From assembly GCA_016712405.1 (NCBI GenBank), contig JADJRD010000006.1:1-64000 (forward strand): a DNA stretch of 64,000 bases, read 5' to 3'. The translations under genes were made by a program, and so were the position numbers. Within the stretch, counting starts at the first letter, position 1. The number at the start of each line of letters is the position of its first letter. The DNA comes from Cellvibrio sp. GTDB taxonomy: Bacteria; Pseudomonadota; Gammaproteobacteria; Pseudomonadales; Cellvibrionaceae. The notes beneath the pieces were generated by a model that was not told where the DNA came from, ran no database searches, and saw only the letters and a program-made list of their open reading frames with translations. Positions 35,437 through 45,854 of this stretch are shown piece after piece.

Positions 35437-38400
35437 TTAATGAAATGTAACATCGTTGTGTTGGCTGGCTTGTGCCAAATCCAGCAAATCCCGAAGTGCC
35501 ACTGAGAACATGGCGAAATCAGTACCACTAACTGCTTGTAATTCGTTAACCATCGTTTTCCAACGACCAATTAACAATTGATGTTGCAAACTCCATTGTT
35601 CAATGATCGAAGGAATTTGCGCATCATCACTGACATAACGGATCAAAGAAATACTGAGCGAACGCAATTGCGCTTCAAGATCATCCATATAAGTTTCTCT
35701 TGCCATCGCTTGCCAAAAATTATCGACTTTTAAATCCGATATTTGATTAGAAAACCAAGGCAAACTTAAATAGTTACCCAAACTGAAATACAACTTGGCA
35801 ACTCTATCCAGAGGTTGACTGGCAATACGAGCTGATTCGGCAACACTTAATCCGGAATAGAGATTGGCTGGTCTGGTTGCAGCTACGATTAAATTCTCTG
35901 GTAAGCCTGCCTCTTGCAATTTATTACGCGAAATCTGCCATTCAATTAATGGATCCCCCTGCAATAAAGTTGGCAGCGATTGAGCAATTTCTGCCATAGC
36001 CGGAGCAAAACAATTGACCTCTACTGAAGGATTTAAATTACTGCGACGATTTCGCAAAAACCATCGCGCCGCACGACGAACGCGACGCATCATGCCATTC
36101 ACCAATTGCAACTGAATTTGTGGATCAACTTGATAATCCACTTTTTCCAACGCCTGTTGAAATTCATCGACACGATAAATATCACGCGCAATGATATAAG
36201 CTTTTGCTACATCACCGGATTTGGCGCCAGTCGACTCCATCAAACGTTGCGCAAATGTAATACCCATATTATTCACAATATCATTAGCAATTTGCGTTGC
36301 AACGATTTCACGACGCAATCTATGCTTACGCATGGCATCAGGATATAACTGAGATAATTTTTCAGGAAAAGCACCTTCAATAAAATTCGCAATATAATCA
36401 TCGTCTGCAATATCCGAAAGCGCCAAATCTTCTTTCAACATGGCTTTTGCATAAGAAACCAAAATCGCTAATTCAGGGCGAGTCAACCCTTTCCCATGAG
36501 TTTGACGCTCAAGCAATACTTCATCATTAGGTAAAAATTCCAACTTGCGATTTAACCGCCCAGCTGCTTGTAATGCATTCATAAACCGACGATATTCAGC
36601 ACTACGAGAAAAAGCTTCCGACTGCGCAACACTGATGGCCTGGGTTTGATGATAATTATTTTGCAAAACCAATTGTGCAACGTTATCTGTCATCTCGACC
36701 AATAACTGATTGCGCTGTTTTTGAGTGAGATCGCCGTTAGCAACCACTTCATTCAATAAAATTTTTGCATTGACCTCATGATCAGAACAATCCACTCCAC
36801 CGGCATTATCAATAAAATCGGTATTGCAACTTCCGCCATTTAAACAATATTCGATTCGGCCTCTTTGTGTCATTCCTAAATTGCCACCTTCACCAAACAC
36901 TTTACAGCGAAGTTCATTGCCATTAACCCGTAAAATATCATTGGCTTTATCACCTGCATCCGCATGAGTTTCTATACTGGATTTTACGTATGTGCCTATT
37001 CCACCATTCCAAATTAAATCAACCGGCGCTTTTAATAATGCGGAAATAAATTCTGTCGGCGTTAATGATTCAGCTTGAATCTCAAATAATTTCTGCATTT
37101 GTGGTGTGATGGTGATTGATTTTAGATCTCGACTAAACACACCTCCACCTTCACTAATGAGAGACGAATCATAATCGGCCCAACTTGAGCGAGGTAAATT
37201 AAATAAGCGTTTACGCTCAATAAATCCACTGACTGAATCAGGTTTTGGATCAATAAAAATATGACGATGATCAAATGCGGCAACGAGATTGATAGCTTGC
37301 GACAGTAACATACCGTTACCAAAAACATCGCCTGACATGTCCCCTATTCCTACAACACTGATCGGATCTTGCTGAATATTGATATTTTTTTCTTTGAAAT
37401 GACGTTGTACTGAAATCCAACCACCGCGAGCTGTAATTCCCATAGCTTTGTGATCATAACCTTGACTACCACCGGAGGCGAAAGCATCACCCAACCAAAA
37501 ATGATATTCAGCTGAAATACTGTTTGCTATGTCAGAGAATGTTGCTGTTCCTTTATCCGCCGCGACAACTAGATAGGGATCATCCTCATCAAATCGTAAT
37601 GTATTGTCCGGCGATTTAATTTTACCCTCGATTAAATTATCAGTGAGATCCAACAAACCACGAATAAAAGTTTTATAACATTCAATCCCTTCTTTAAGAA
37701 TTGCATCACGCCCACCCGTTTGAGGTGGATGCTTGCAAACAAATCCGCCTTTTGCTCCATTCGGCACTATCACCGCATTCTTTACTTGTTGGGCTTTCAC
37801 CAAACCCAAAACTTCTGTTCGATAATCTTGCAATCGATCAGACCAACGCAAACCACCACGCGCCACTTTTGCCGAACGCAAATGCACACCTTCAACACGT
37901 GGTGAAAAGACAAAAATTTCGTAAAGGGGTCTTGGCTCAGGAATATCGGGAATAGTACGTGGACTTAATTTTATCGAAAGATACTCTTTTTCAATCCCCT
38001 CTTGCGTTGTTTGATAATAATTCGTACGAACACTGCTATCGATCATAGCGAGATAACGACGTACAATTCTATCTTCATTCAAATTTTCAACTTTATTCAA
38101 GCCTTGCAGAATTTTTTGTCGGCAATTTTCAATGATTTCCTGATTAGCCTTAATGCCCATATTGAAAACAGGATCGAACTTGGCGTTGAACAAATCAATT
38201 AATAAACGCGTCAATGACGAATGATTCACCAATGCATTGGCAATATAAGTATCGGCAAAATTAAACAAGGTTTGTCGCATATAACAAGCGTAAGCGCGTA
38301 GTAAGACCACCTCACGCCATTTCAAACCGCAACTTAACACCAGGCGATTGAATGGATCACTATCCATGCGTTTCCGCCATATAGCCGCAAAGGCAGACTG

Positions 38401-40323
38401 GAAGTTTTCTTTGACTGCATGAATATCAAATTCAGACACAAAATGATGCTGCAGATGAAAATCATGCAACCAAACAAAATCACCATCCGTACGACGTATT
38501 TCATGTGAACTTTCCGACACCACACGCAAACCCAAATGCTCAAGTACCGGAATCACATCCGATAATTCCAGAGTTTGGTTTTCATGGAAAATTTTAAAGC
38601 GAAGTTCATTTTCAGCCGAGCTGACAGGTTGATAAAAGCTCATGGCAATATCATTAGTTTCTGTCATGGCATCCATAATCAGAATATCTTGTGCCGCATT
38701 ACGTGAATCAAATTGTTCTTGATAAGAAGAAGCAAATGCATTGCGATAATCATGTAACAATCGCATAGCCTTCTCTTCACCCTGGGATTCAATTAATGAA
38801 TATTGCAATTGATCTTCCCAGGAACGGGTAATTTCGATTATTTTGGTTTGCAGAGCCGCAATATCGATTTCCGGAACCGGTTGGGCACCCAGTTTGAATA
38901 CCAAATGAACACGAGCCAGAATCGATTCCGAATAAAGAGTAGTAAACTCACATTCATGGGTACCTAATAACCCACCAATCAACTCTTGAATCTTCAATCG
39001 TATTTTTGTGGAAAAATAATCGCGAGGAATATAAACCAAACAAGTCACAAACTTGCCAAACAGATCGCGACGAATAAATAGCTTAACCATCGCTCTTTCA
39101 TTAATTTGAGTTACACCCATTAAGGTGTCATACAACTCAGCACTACCGCTTAAAAATATTTCATCACGCGGAAATGTCTCCAAAATCTGTTTGAAACTCT
39201 TTCCATAATAGCTGTTAAGATTTAATCCACTTCTCTCAATCACTTTATTGATTTTTTCGCGAATTAATGGAATACCAATCGGGCTTAAACTGTAAACCAT
39301 AGAGGTATAAAGCCCCATAAACCGGCACTCACCGACTACTTCACCACTAGAATTAAATTTTTTAATCACTACATAATCTGAATAGGCATGTCGATGAACC
39401 CGCGAGCGCATGGACGATTTTGAAAAGGTAATAATTTGAGGAACCAAATGAAATTTAGCCATCCCCTCATTGAATTGTGACACATCAATAATGGATTGCT
39501 GTGCATTACGAAAAGCAAATACACCCTGTCTTTTGTCCGATACTTCACGCAATTGTTTGCCTGATTCAGACTCTACAAATTCATATTCGGAATACCCCAG
39601 AAAAGTAAAATGATTAGCCATTAGCCAGCGAATAAATTCCTGGCTTTCCTTTACCAGAGGCGCCATTACCGAACCCACTGCCAACTGGAGATTTTTTTCA
39701 ATCTTGACTACCTGCTCCATCATGGGTTTGTAATCCTTAACCACTCGCCCCACTTCATCCAAAACCGATAACAAACTATCGCGCAATTCTTTTAATTCAT
39801 TTTCTTGCGAGTGCAGACTGATCTCTAAAAATATCAAGGCTTCTGCTTGCGCATTGTCTATATCGTCAAGGCTGTCACTTAAGCTAATCAATTTATGTTT
39901 ATCATCGCGACAAACATTCATCACCGTACTTTTCAAACCATGAATCGCAATGTTTCGGCGATTCATTTCAATACGAATTGAGTCCACCAGAAACGGCATA
40001 TCTTTTTGAAGAACCACAATCACTGTGTGCGGACAAACCCAACCATCTTCAGCCAAAACGGGATTAAATACTCTTAGCTTGGGCGCCTTACCATCGGGCT
40101 GACCTTCAAATTGTTGTATAAATCGCCACCAGTGATAAATGCTGCCGAACACATCACTAAAGTGCCGACCTACCAACTCCTCAAGCGGGTAGTAGGTAAA
40201 AAATAATCTCGCCAACACCATTAGCTTTTCGGCCTCTACCGGCTCCAATTGCTTGATCGCGAATGCACGCAACTCATCCATAAATGCATCAAATTGGTGT
40301 TGGCTTACATGTTGACTATCCAC
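35437..40323 (-). CDS. gdhB: NAD-specific glutamate dehydrogenase, large (180-kDa class)
   Basis: At 1628 residues this is the full-length 180-kDa-class enzyme. The long N-terminal regulatory part (DKRQGVFAFRNAQQSIIDVS, VYIPRDYFSTKIRLKIQELI) is followed by the catalytic core with KVARGGLRWSDRLQDYRTEV, VPNGAKGGFVCK (substrate Lys) and VVAADKGTATFSDIANSISA. It oxidises glutamate to 2-oxoglutarate and ammonium, feeding the TCA cycle whose E1-E3 and succinyl-CoA genes lie 20 kb away. The gene has no frame break over 4.9 kb, in contrast to the broken smaller genes. DUF2835 follows. Confidence 0.95.
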   Translation of the reverse strand: MDSQHVSQHQFDAFMDELRAFAIKQLEPVEAEKLMVLARLFFTYYPLEELVGRHFSDVFGSIYHWWRFIQQFEGQPDGKAPKLRVFNPVLAEDGWVCPHTVIVVLQKDMPFLVDSIRIEMNRRNIAIHGLKSTVMNVCRDDKHKLISLSDSLDDIDNAQAEALIFLEISLHSQENELKELRDSLLSVLDEVGRVVKDYKPMMEQVVKIEKNLQLAVGSVMAPLVKESQEFIRWLMANHFTFLGYSEYEFVESESGKQLREVSDKRQGVFAFRNAQQSIIDVSQFNEGMAKFHLVPQIITFSKSSMRSRVHRHAYSDYVVIKKFNSSGEVVGECRFMGLYTSMVYSLSPIGIPLIREKINKVIERSGLNLNSYYGKSFKQILETFPRDEIFLSGSAELYDTLMGVTQINERAMVKLFIRRDLFGKFVTCLVYIPRDYFSTKIRLKIQELIGGLLGTHECEFTTLYSESILARVHLVFKLGAQPVPEIDIAALQTKIIEITRSWEDQLQYSLIESQGEEKAMRLLHDYRNAFASSYQEQFDSRNAAQDILIMDAMTETNDIAMSFYQPVSSAENELRFKIFHENQTLELSDVIPVLEHLGLRVVSESSHEIRRTDGDFVWLHDFHLQHHFVSEFDIHAVKENFQSAFAAIWRKRMDSDPFNRLVLSCGLKWREVVLLRAYACYMRQTLFNFADTYIANALVNHSSLTRLLIDLFNAKFDPVFNMGIKANQEIIENCRQKILQGLNKVENLNEDRIVRRYLAMIDSSVRTNYYQTTQEGIEKEYLSIKLSPRTIPDIPEPRPLYEIFVFSPRVEGVHLRSAKVARGGLRWSDRLQDYRTEVLGLVKAQQVKNAVIVPNGAKGGFVCKHPPQTGGRDAILKEGIECYKTFIRGLLDLTDNLIEGKIKSPDNTLRFDEDDPYLVVAADKGTATFSDIANSISAEYHFWLGDAFASGGSQGYDHKAMGITARGGWISVQRHFKEKNINIQQDPISVVGIGDMSGDVFGNGMLLSQAINLVAAFDHRHIFIDPKPDSVSGFIERKRLFNLPRSSWADYDSSLISEGGGVFSRDLKSITITPQMQKLFEIQAESLTPTEFISALLKAPVDLIWNGGIGTYVKSSIETHADAGDKANDILRVNGNELRCKVFGEGGNLGMTQRGRIEYCLNGGSCNTDFIDNAGGVDCSDHEVNAKILLNEVVANGDLTQKQRNQLLVEMTDNVAQLVLQNNYHQTQAISVAQSEAFSRSAEYRRFMNALQAAGRLNRKLEFLPNDEVLLERQTHGKGLTRPELAILVSYAKAMLKEDLALSDIADDDYIANFIEGAFPEKLSQLYPDAMRKHRLRREIVATQIANDIVNNMGITFAQRLMESTGAKSGDVAKAYIIARDIYRVDEFQQALEKVDYQVDPQIQLQLVNGMMRRVRRAARWFLRNRRSNLNPSVEVNCFAPAMAEIAQSLPTLLQGDPLIEWQISRNKLQEAGLPENLIVAATRPANLYSGLSVAESARIASQPLDRVAKLYFSLGNYLSLPWFSNQISDLKVDNFWQAMARETYMDDLEAQLRSLSISLIRYVSDDAQIPSIIEQWSLQHQLLIGRWKTMVNELQAVSGTDFAMFSVALRDLLDLAQASQHNDVTFH

Positions 40324-40493
40324 GTTGCAGACTCCTAATAAATGTCACCCTTCCTAAAGATGGCTCAGGAAGGGATATTCCGGGGGTTTTGTGTCTTAAG
40401 ATTAGACGATTAATAACTTTTGGTATTGAAAAATTCGGAACTGCCTCCAAATTTGACGGTCAGTTAGCGGACTTACTTTAGGATCAAGCTCTT

Positions 40494-41254
40494 ATGTCAA
40501 ACCATGCACACATCCAATCACTGGCCAACTGGTTAAACCAACAAATTGTTGGTCAGGAACATTTGATTAATCGCTTATTACGATTTTCCATAATTTAGTA
40601 TTGGCCGATGAGATCAACCGCGCTCCCGCCAAAGTTCAATCAGCTCTTTTGGAGGCTATGGCGGAAAGACAAGTCAGTGTCGGCAGTAAAACCTATCCCC
40701 TGCCGTCATTATTTATGGTGATGGCAACCCAAAACCCCATTGAGCAAGAAGGCACTTATCCATTGCCTGAAGCGCAGTTAGATAGATTTCTGTTGCATGT
40801 GTTAGTGGACTACCCCAGCTTGGAAGCCGAAAGAAAAATTCTCCATTTGGCGCGAAATGAAGCCAGCCACATCGCTGTTGAAACACCACCTGTTATTACT
40901 CAAGCCACCATCATGGCTGCACGACAAGAAATTTTAAATTTACACATGGCAGAATCAGTTGAAAATTATTTGGTACATTTGATCAACGCAACGCGCCGCC
41001 CTGCCAAATACCACAAAGATTTAGCAGAGCTAATTGAATTTGGCGCAAGCCCTCGTGCCACAATTGCGTTGGATCGTTGTGCTCGCGCTCATGCCTGGTT
41101 GCAAGGCCGCGACTTTGTCAGCCCTGATGACGTACAAGCCGTTGCACACGATGTATTGCGTCATAGATTAATTTTACGATTTGAAGCTGAAGCACGCGGT
41201 ATTAATTCACAACAAGTGATCGACAAATTACTCGCTGCGGTTCCTCTGGTGTAA
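40494..41254 (+). pseudogene. MoxR-type AAA+ ATPase with the P-loop region deleted
   Basis: ATG 40494 begins a frame with MSNHAHIQSLANWLNQQIVG and QEHLINRLL, the normal MoxR N-terminus, which then stops at about 40600. The expected Walker A (G-x-P-G-x-x-K-T) and following 60-70 residues are missing. The sequence resumes in another frame as [20 protein letters not shown], the Walker B block, then [20 protein letters not shown] (sensor/arginine region) and the lid domain to 41254. The junction is around 40586, inside CGATTTTCC. MoxR ATPases act with the DUF58/Bat proteins that follow. As it stands the protein cannot bind ATP normally. A TTG at 40601 could start the residual 217 residues. Confidence 0.85.
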
Positions 41255-41278
41255 ATATAATTTAATCGAGAGATATAT

Positions 41279-42307
41279 ATGCCACAGGGTGCTTACACAC
41301 AAATCGATGAATTATTACGTTGCCGGTTTCTCGCGCAAAGTTTATCGCTATTTCCCAAACGCAAAGCACGCAGTGTGTTGACGGGAAATGAGCGCACACA
41401 TTTTCGCGGACGCGGGATGGATTTTGAAGAAGTGCGACTTTATCAAGCCGGTGATGATATTCGCAGTATTGATTGGCGAGTCACTGCACGCACGCAGGTC
41501 ACACACACAAAAGTCTATCGTGAAGAACGTGAACGGCCAGTTTTAATTTTAGTTGATCAGCGCTCGTCACTTTTTTTTGGCAGTCGCAATTGTTTTAAAT
41601 CCGTATTGGCCGCAGAAATTGCAGCCACTCTTGCATGGGCTGCGCTGGCACGCGGTGATCGTTTAGGCGGTTTGGTATTAGGCAATGACAATCAACGTGA
41701 TATTAAACCACGCCGCAGCAAACATGCGGTGCTGGAATTTTTACATCAAATTCACGATTTTAATCAACAATTGCAGTCACCTTTTTATTCACAACAGAAT
41801 GACATCAACCCATTGATTCAGGATGCACGCCGAATCGCCAAACCTGGCAGTGCCGTTTTTATTATCAGTGATTTTCAAGATCTGACGGATAAGGATACAG
41901 CGAGTGTCTATCAACTCACCCGTCATACCGATGTCACATTTATTCAAGTATCTGATCCCCTTGAAGCGGATTTAATAAGCCCGCACAACTTGTCAATTTC
42001 AAATGGCACACAACAAATTGTATTACCGACACAAGAGAAAAAATTTCAATCGGCATTTCATCAACAATTTGAAAGTAAACAAGATCAATTAAAAAATCTG
42101 TGTCAACGAATGGGCATTGCGTTATTAGATTTTTCGACGGATGTGGATTTGACCAGAGCTATGCAGAAATATTTTAGTAATGCTGCGCATCACCCCACCC
42201 TAACCCTTCCCTTAGCAAGGGGAGGGGACAGCTCTCACTCCGCATTAAGTAGAGAATCAAGTTCCTCCCCCTTGCCAAGGGGGAGGTTAGGAGGGGGTGA
42301 TGAATAA
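41279..42307 (+). CDS. DUF58 protein with a repeat-derived C-terminal tail
   Basis: The 342-residue product carries the DUF58 motif RLYQAGDDIRSIDWRVTART, preceded by GRGMDFEEV, and a vWA-like fold after it (VLILVDQRSS, VFIISDFQDL). The native family length is about 300 residues, ending near MQKYFSNAAH. The remaining HPTLTLPLARGGDSSHSALS and SPLPRGRLGGGDE are encoded by dispersed repeat copy 4. DUF58 proteins pair with MoxR ATPases in periplasmic-protein or surface assembly. The stop overlaps the start of the next gene by 8 bases. Confidence 0.85.
   Translation: MPQGAYTQIDELLRCRFLAQSLSLFPKRKARSVLTGNERTHFRGRGMDFEEVRLYQAGDDIRSIDWRVTARTQVTHTKVYREERERPVLILVDQRSSLFFGSRNCFKSVLAAEIAATLAWAALARGDRLGGLVLGNDNQRDIKPRRSKHAVLEFLHQIHDFNQQLQSPFYSQQNDINPLIQDARRIAKPGSAVFIISDFQDLTDKDTASVYQLTRHTDVTFIQVSDPLEADLISPHNLSISNGTQQIVLPTQEKKFQSAFHQQFESKQDQLKNLCQRMGIALLDFSTDVDLTRAMQKYFSNAAHHPTLTLPLARGGDSSHSALSRESSSSPLPRGRLGGGDE
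42190..42300. repeat. Dispersed inverted-repeat element, copy 4, inside the DUF58 3' end
   Basis: Ends are TCACCCCACCCTAACCCTTC and GGGGGAGGTTAGGAGGGGGT; the core has CTCTCACTCCGCATTAAG. The element is in frame with DUF58 and lies up to its stop codon. It also provides the bases just before the ATG of the DUF4381 gene (42300). Confidence 0.85.
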
Positions 42308-42805
42308 TTTCTCCGACTTACCACTCGCCGACATCCACCTACCCGAAGCCCCCGGCTATTGGCCTTTAGCACCCGGCTGGTGGATTTTGCTGGGACTAAT
42401 TTTATTAGTTACAGTATTAATTTACATTTGGCATAAACGTAAACAACGTGAAAATTATCGCCGCAAAGCCTTAATCGAATTGCAAAAAATTAAATTGGAA
42501 TCTGCGCAAGACACCGAAACATTTTTGCAAGCAATTAGTCTTTATTAAAACGTACAGCGATGACTGCACAGCCCAACACTTTTAATGCCAGTATTAAAAG
42601 TCAAGATTGGTTAAATTGGTTGGATGCACAATGCCCAAAACTTACGACAAAATTTAATAGTAAATTGGGGCAAGCATTAATTGTCGGCCAATATCAAAAA
42701 TCACCGGATGTACAGGTGGATGTATTAATTGCATTGACAGAAGAATGGATCAGAAAACACAAGAATCAATGGCAAAAAAAATCGGGAGGAAATTCTCATG
42801 TTTGA
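42300..42805 (+). pseudogene. DUF4381 membrane protein, split by a one-base deletion
   Basis: From ATG 42300 the frame gives LPEAPGYWPLAPGWWILLGL, one membrane segment and KRKQRENYRRKALIELQKI, the DUF4381 N-terminus, then stops at 42548. The second frame continues with MTAQPNTFNASIKSQDWLNW and LDAQCPKLTTKFN to 42805. One extra T in the TTT at 42541-42543 (AGT CTT TTA TTA AAA CGT) joins them into a single protein of 168 residues. DUF4381 genes sit between DUF58 and BatA genes in this cluster. The start lies within the end of the repeat element. Confidence 0.8.
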
Positions 42806-43769
42806 ATTTTCATTCCTCTGGTTATTTCTATTATTGCCTTTGCCTTTGTTAATGGCTCGATTAAAAGCCAAAGAACAAACACAAGCGGCTTTGCGTGTGC
42901 CTTTTTATCAACAGGCGCAAGCGCTGCAACAAAATGTCAGCAGTTCTGTCAAAAGTTCGCTGAAAAAAATATCGCTTTGGCTAATTTGGTTAGCCACGCT
43001 TTGTGCAGCGGCCAATCCACAATGGGTGGGTGATCCTGTAAAAATGCCCAGTTCAGGTCGTGATTTATTATTGGTTGTAGATCTTTCCGAAAGTATGCTG
43101 CAAGAAGATATGATCTATCGTCAAAAAAGATACAATCGATTAGAAGCAGTGAAAATAGTTATGGGTGAATTTATCGCCCGTCGTACATCAGATCGATTAG
43201 GGTTAATTCTATTTGCAGATAATGCTTACCTACAAGCACCGTTAACATTTGACACTAATACAGTGCAACAAATGTTATGGGAAAGCGAAGTTTATATGGC
43301 AGGGGTGCGTACTGCAATTGGAGATGCAATCGCACTGGGAATTAAACGCTTGAAAGATTACCCCGACAATAAACGCGTCATGATTTTATTAACCGATGGA
43401 CAAAATACCGCAGGCGAAATCACACCTGAACAAGCGACTGATTTAGCGGTCACGGCTAAAACCAAAGTCTATACCATTGCCTTTAGCCCCTATGAACAGG
43501 AAGTAGATGGTGAAGCTATGCGTTATATCGCGGATATGACGGGCGGTGATTATTTTCGTGCACGCAGCATGCAAGAACTGGATGATATTCATCATCAATT
43601 GGATCAACTTGAACCCAGTGAAGCCGACGAAGAAACTTTTCGCCCTGTTAAAAAATTATTTTATTGGCCATTGGCTTTGGCATTTTTATTAAGCCTTTGG
43701 TTAGTGGTTTTACAACTGATCAAGCAAGCTTCATTTCAATCGGTGAAAATGAATGGAGGCAAAGCATGA
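42798..43769 (+). CDS. batA: BatA: von Willebrand A domain inner-membrane protein
   Basis: The 323-residue product has an N-terminal membrane segment (FLWLFLLLPLPLLMARLKAK), a second at about residue 55-80, a vWA domain whose MIDAS motif is VVDLSESMLQED followed by Thr in LTDGQNTAG, and a C-terminal membrane segment (FYWPLALAFLLSLWLVVLQL). BatA-type proteins form part of the aerotolerance (Bat) operon with MoxR, BatB and BatD and are thought to assemble a periplasmic metal-dependent complex. Its stop overlaps batB by four bases (ATGA). Confidence 0.9.
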   Translation: MFEFSFLWLFLLLPLPLLMARLKAKEQTQAALRVPFYQQAQALQQNVSSSVKSSLKKISLWLIWLATLCAAANPQWVGDPVKMPSSGRDLLLVVDLSESMLQEDMIYRQKRYNRLEAVKIVMGEFIARRTSDRLGLILFADNAYLQAPLTFDTNTVQQMLWESEVYMAGVRTAIGDAIALGIKRLKDYPDNKRVMILLTDGQNTAGEITPEQATDLAVTAKTKVYTIAFSPYEQEVDGEAMRYIADMTGGDYFRARSMQELDDIHHQLDQLEPSEADEETFRPVKKLFYWPLALAFLLSLWLVVLQLIKQASFQSVKMNGGKA

Positions 43770-45711
43770 TTGAATTTTTTGATCAATTGCATTTCCTCCG
43801 CCCCTTGTGGTTATTCGCTTTGATTCCACTGTTACCTTTAATTTTTTTACACTGCCGTCAACAAAAAATGCAGGACAATGGCAACAATTAATTGCACCGC
43901 ATCTACTACCATTTTTATTGGAAGGTAAAACGGTAAAAACACCCCGTGGTTATTTGCTGGTATTACTCTTTGCCTGGATTCTATCCACAATCGCTTTGGC
44001 GGGACCCAGCTGGACAAAAGCACCCGTCGCCGTTGAAAAAAATGATAAGGCTCTGGTAATACTGTTAGATCTCTCGCCTTCGATGCTGACGGAAGATATC
44101 AAACCTTCACGCATTGTTCGTGCGCGTTTAAAAATTGCTGATCTGTTACGCGAAAGGCCTGACGGGCAAACCGCATTATTAGTTTACGCCGCTGATGCAC
44201 ATGTAGTGACGCCGCTGACGGACGATGCCAAAACCATTAATAATTTATTGCCCATGCTCAGCCCCAAGCTAATGCCAGCACAAGGCAGCAATACGGAAGC
44301 TGCTGTAACACGCGCAATAAAATTGTTAACCGATGCTGGTTTGCAACAAGGCGATTTATTATTGATTACCGATGGTGTCGAAATTGTTGCACAAAAAACT
44401 ATCAATGAATTATTGAAACAGCATCCACGAATTCGCTTATCTATTTTAGGTGTTGGCGGAAAAGAACCTGCACCGATTCCTTCAAACAATGGCGGGTTTG
44501 TTCGCGACAGAAGCAACAACATCATCACCAGCTATCTCGATATCAACTCACTGAGAAACTTTGCCGAAAACAATCGCGGCCGTTATAAAACGCTGAGCAG
44601 TGATGTAAAAGATATGCAAGTTTTTACGTCACTTGCAAGCATGGAAATATTGGACGCCGATAAAAAAGAAACCAGCCAAAAATCCAATCGCCAATTTGAT
44701 CAGTGGACAGACGAAGGTCATTGGTTGGTATTTTTACTTCTGCCCATCATTGCATACGCATTTCGTCGTGGCGTGTTGTTGAGTCTTTTTCTTGTTCCAT
44801 TTTTGTTGGTCACTCCCGAAAAAACTTATGCATTGGGCTGGGATGAATTATGGAAAAACCAGGATCAACGAGCTTACGAAAAACTTCAGGCGGATAAAGC
44901 TGCCGAAGCCGCCAAAGAGTTCACCCAACCCGATTGGCAAGCCAGTGCGGAATACAAAGCCGGTAATTTTGCAGAAGCAGCAACAAAGTTTTCAACGCAA
45001 AATAGCGCTACCGGACATTACAATCGAGCTAATGCACTTGCAAAATCCGGGAAGTTGGAAGAAGCCATTAAAGCCTATGACAAAGCCTTGTCTTTGGATG
45101 CAAATTTGGAAGACGCGAAAAAGAACCGCAAAATTGTTGAAGATGCGCTAAAAAAGCAACAAGAACAACAAAACAATCAAGATCAAAATCAACAAGATCA
45201 GAACAATTCAGATCAACAAAAACAAGATCAACAGGATCAGCAACAAAAAAAGCAAGATCAGCAAAATCAAAACCAGCAAGATCAAAATAGCGATCAACAA
45301 AAATCTGATCAACAACAAAACTCGTCTAGCGGACAGAATTCTTACAATCAGAATCAATCCCAGGAAAACGCCAGTCAATCATCCCAGGGAAATCAATCGC
45401 AAATGGATTCGCAAACATCCAGCTCAGCGGCTTCGCAAATGAATCAAGCTGCACAAACTTCGTCTGCTCAATCTGAAGAACAAAAATCTGATGAACAAAA
45501 AGAAGCCGAGGCAAAAGCACTGGCCGAGATGCAAAAAGATGGATTAACGGAAGAAGAACGAAAGAATTTAGAACAATGGTTACGCCGCGTACAAGATGAC
45601 CCCAGTGGTTTATTGCGCAGAAAATTTGAATACGAATATCGAAAACAACAAAGCGAAAAATACAAAGGTACTTGGGAATCTCCCGAAAACGAAGCTGATC
45701 AACGATTGTGA
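43766..45711 (+). pseudogene. batB: BatB-BatC fusion (vWA plus TPR), split by a one-base deletion
   Basis: ATG 43766 starts LHFLRPLWLFALIPLLPLIF, a membrane segment, then stops at 43891 after LHCRQQK. The rest of the protein (NAGQWQQLIAPHLLPFLLEG, then the MIDAS motif LLDLSPSMLTED) is in another frame. One more A in the A6 run at 43863-43868 joins them. After the vWA domain come two more membrane segments, a TPR (HYNRANALAKSGKLEEAIKA), and a long Gln/Asp/Asn/Ser-rich tract (about 45150-45480), then LTEEERKNLEQWLRRVQDD and the end. The layout is BatB fused to BatC. It overlaps batA by four bases. Confidence 0.85.
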
Positions 45712-45758
45712 TGAGAATGATGAAAATGAAAGTTTTGCATTATATTGCGAAAATATTA

Positions 45759-45834
45759 GACCCCACCCTAACCCTCCCCTCCCAGGGGAGGGGACAGTCC
45801 CTCCCCCTGGCAAAAGGGAGGTTAGGAGGGGGTC
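45759..45834. repeat. Dispersed inverted-repeat element, copy 5 (short form), at the batD start
   Basis: This is a 76-bp short form, ends GACCCCACCCTAACCCTCCC and GGGAGGTTAGGAGGGGGTC, in which most of the core is absent. It interrupts the sequence that normally encodes the N-terminus of BatD. Confidence 0.85.
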
Positions 45835-45854
45835 GAAAGCTCTCAATCAAAACC

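Noticed and set aside
45150..45480. CAA/CAG-rich DNA tract as a CRISPR or minisatellite
   Set aside because: It is in frame within batB-batC and encodes a polar low-complexity region; there is no regular repeat-spacer pattern.
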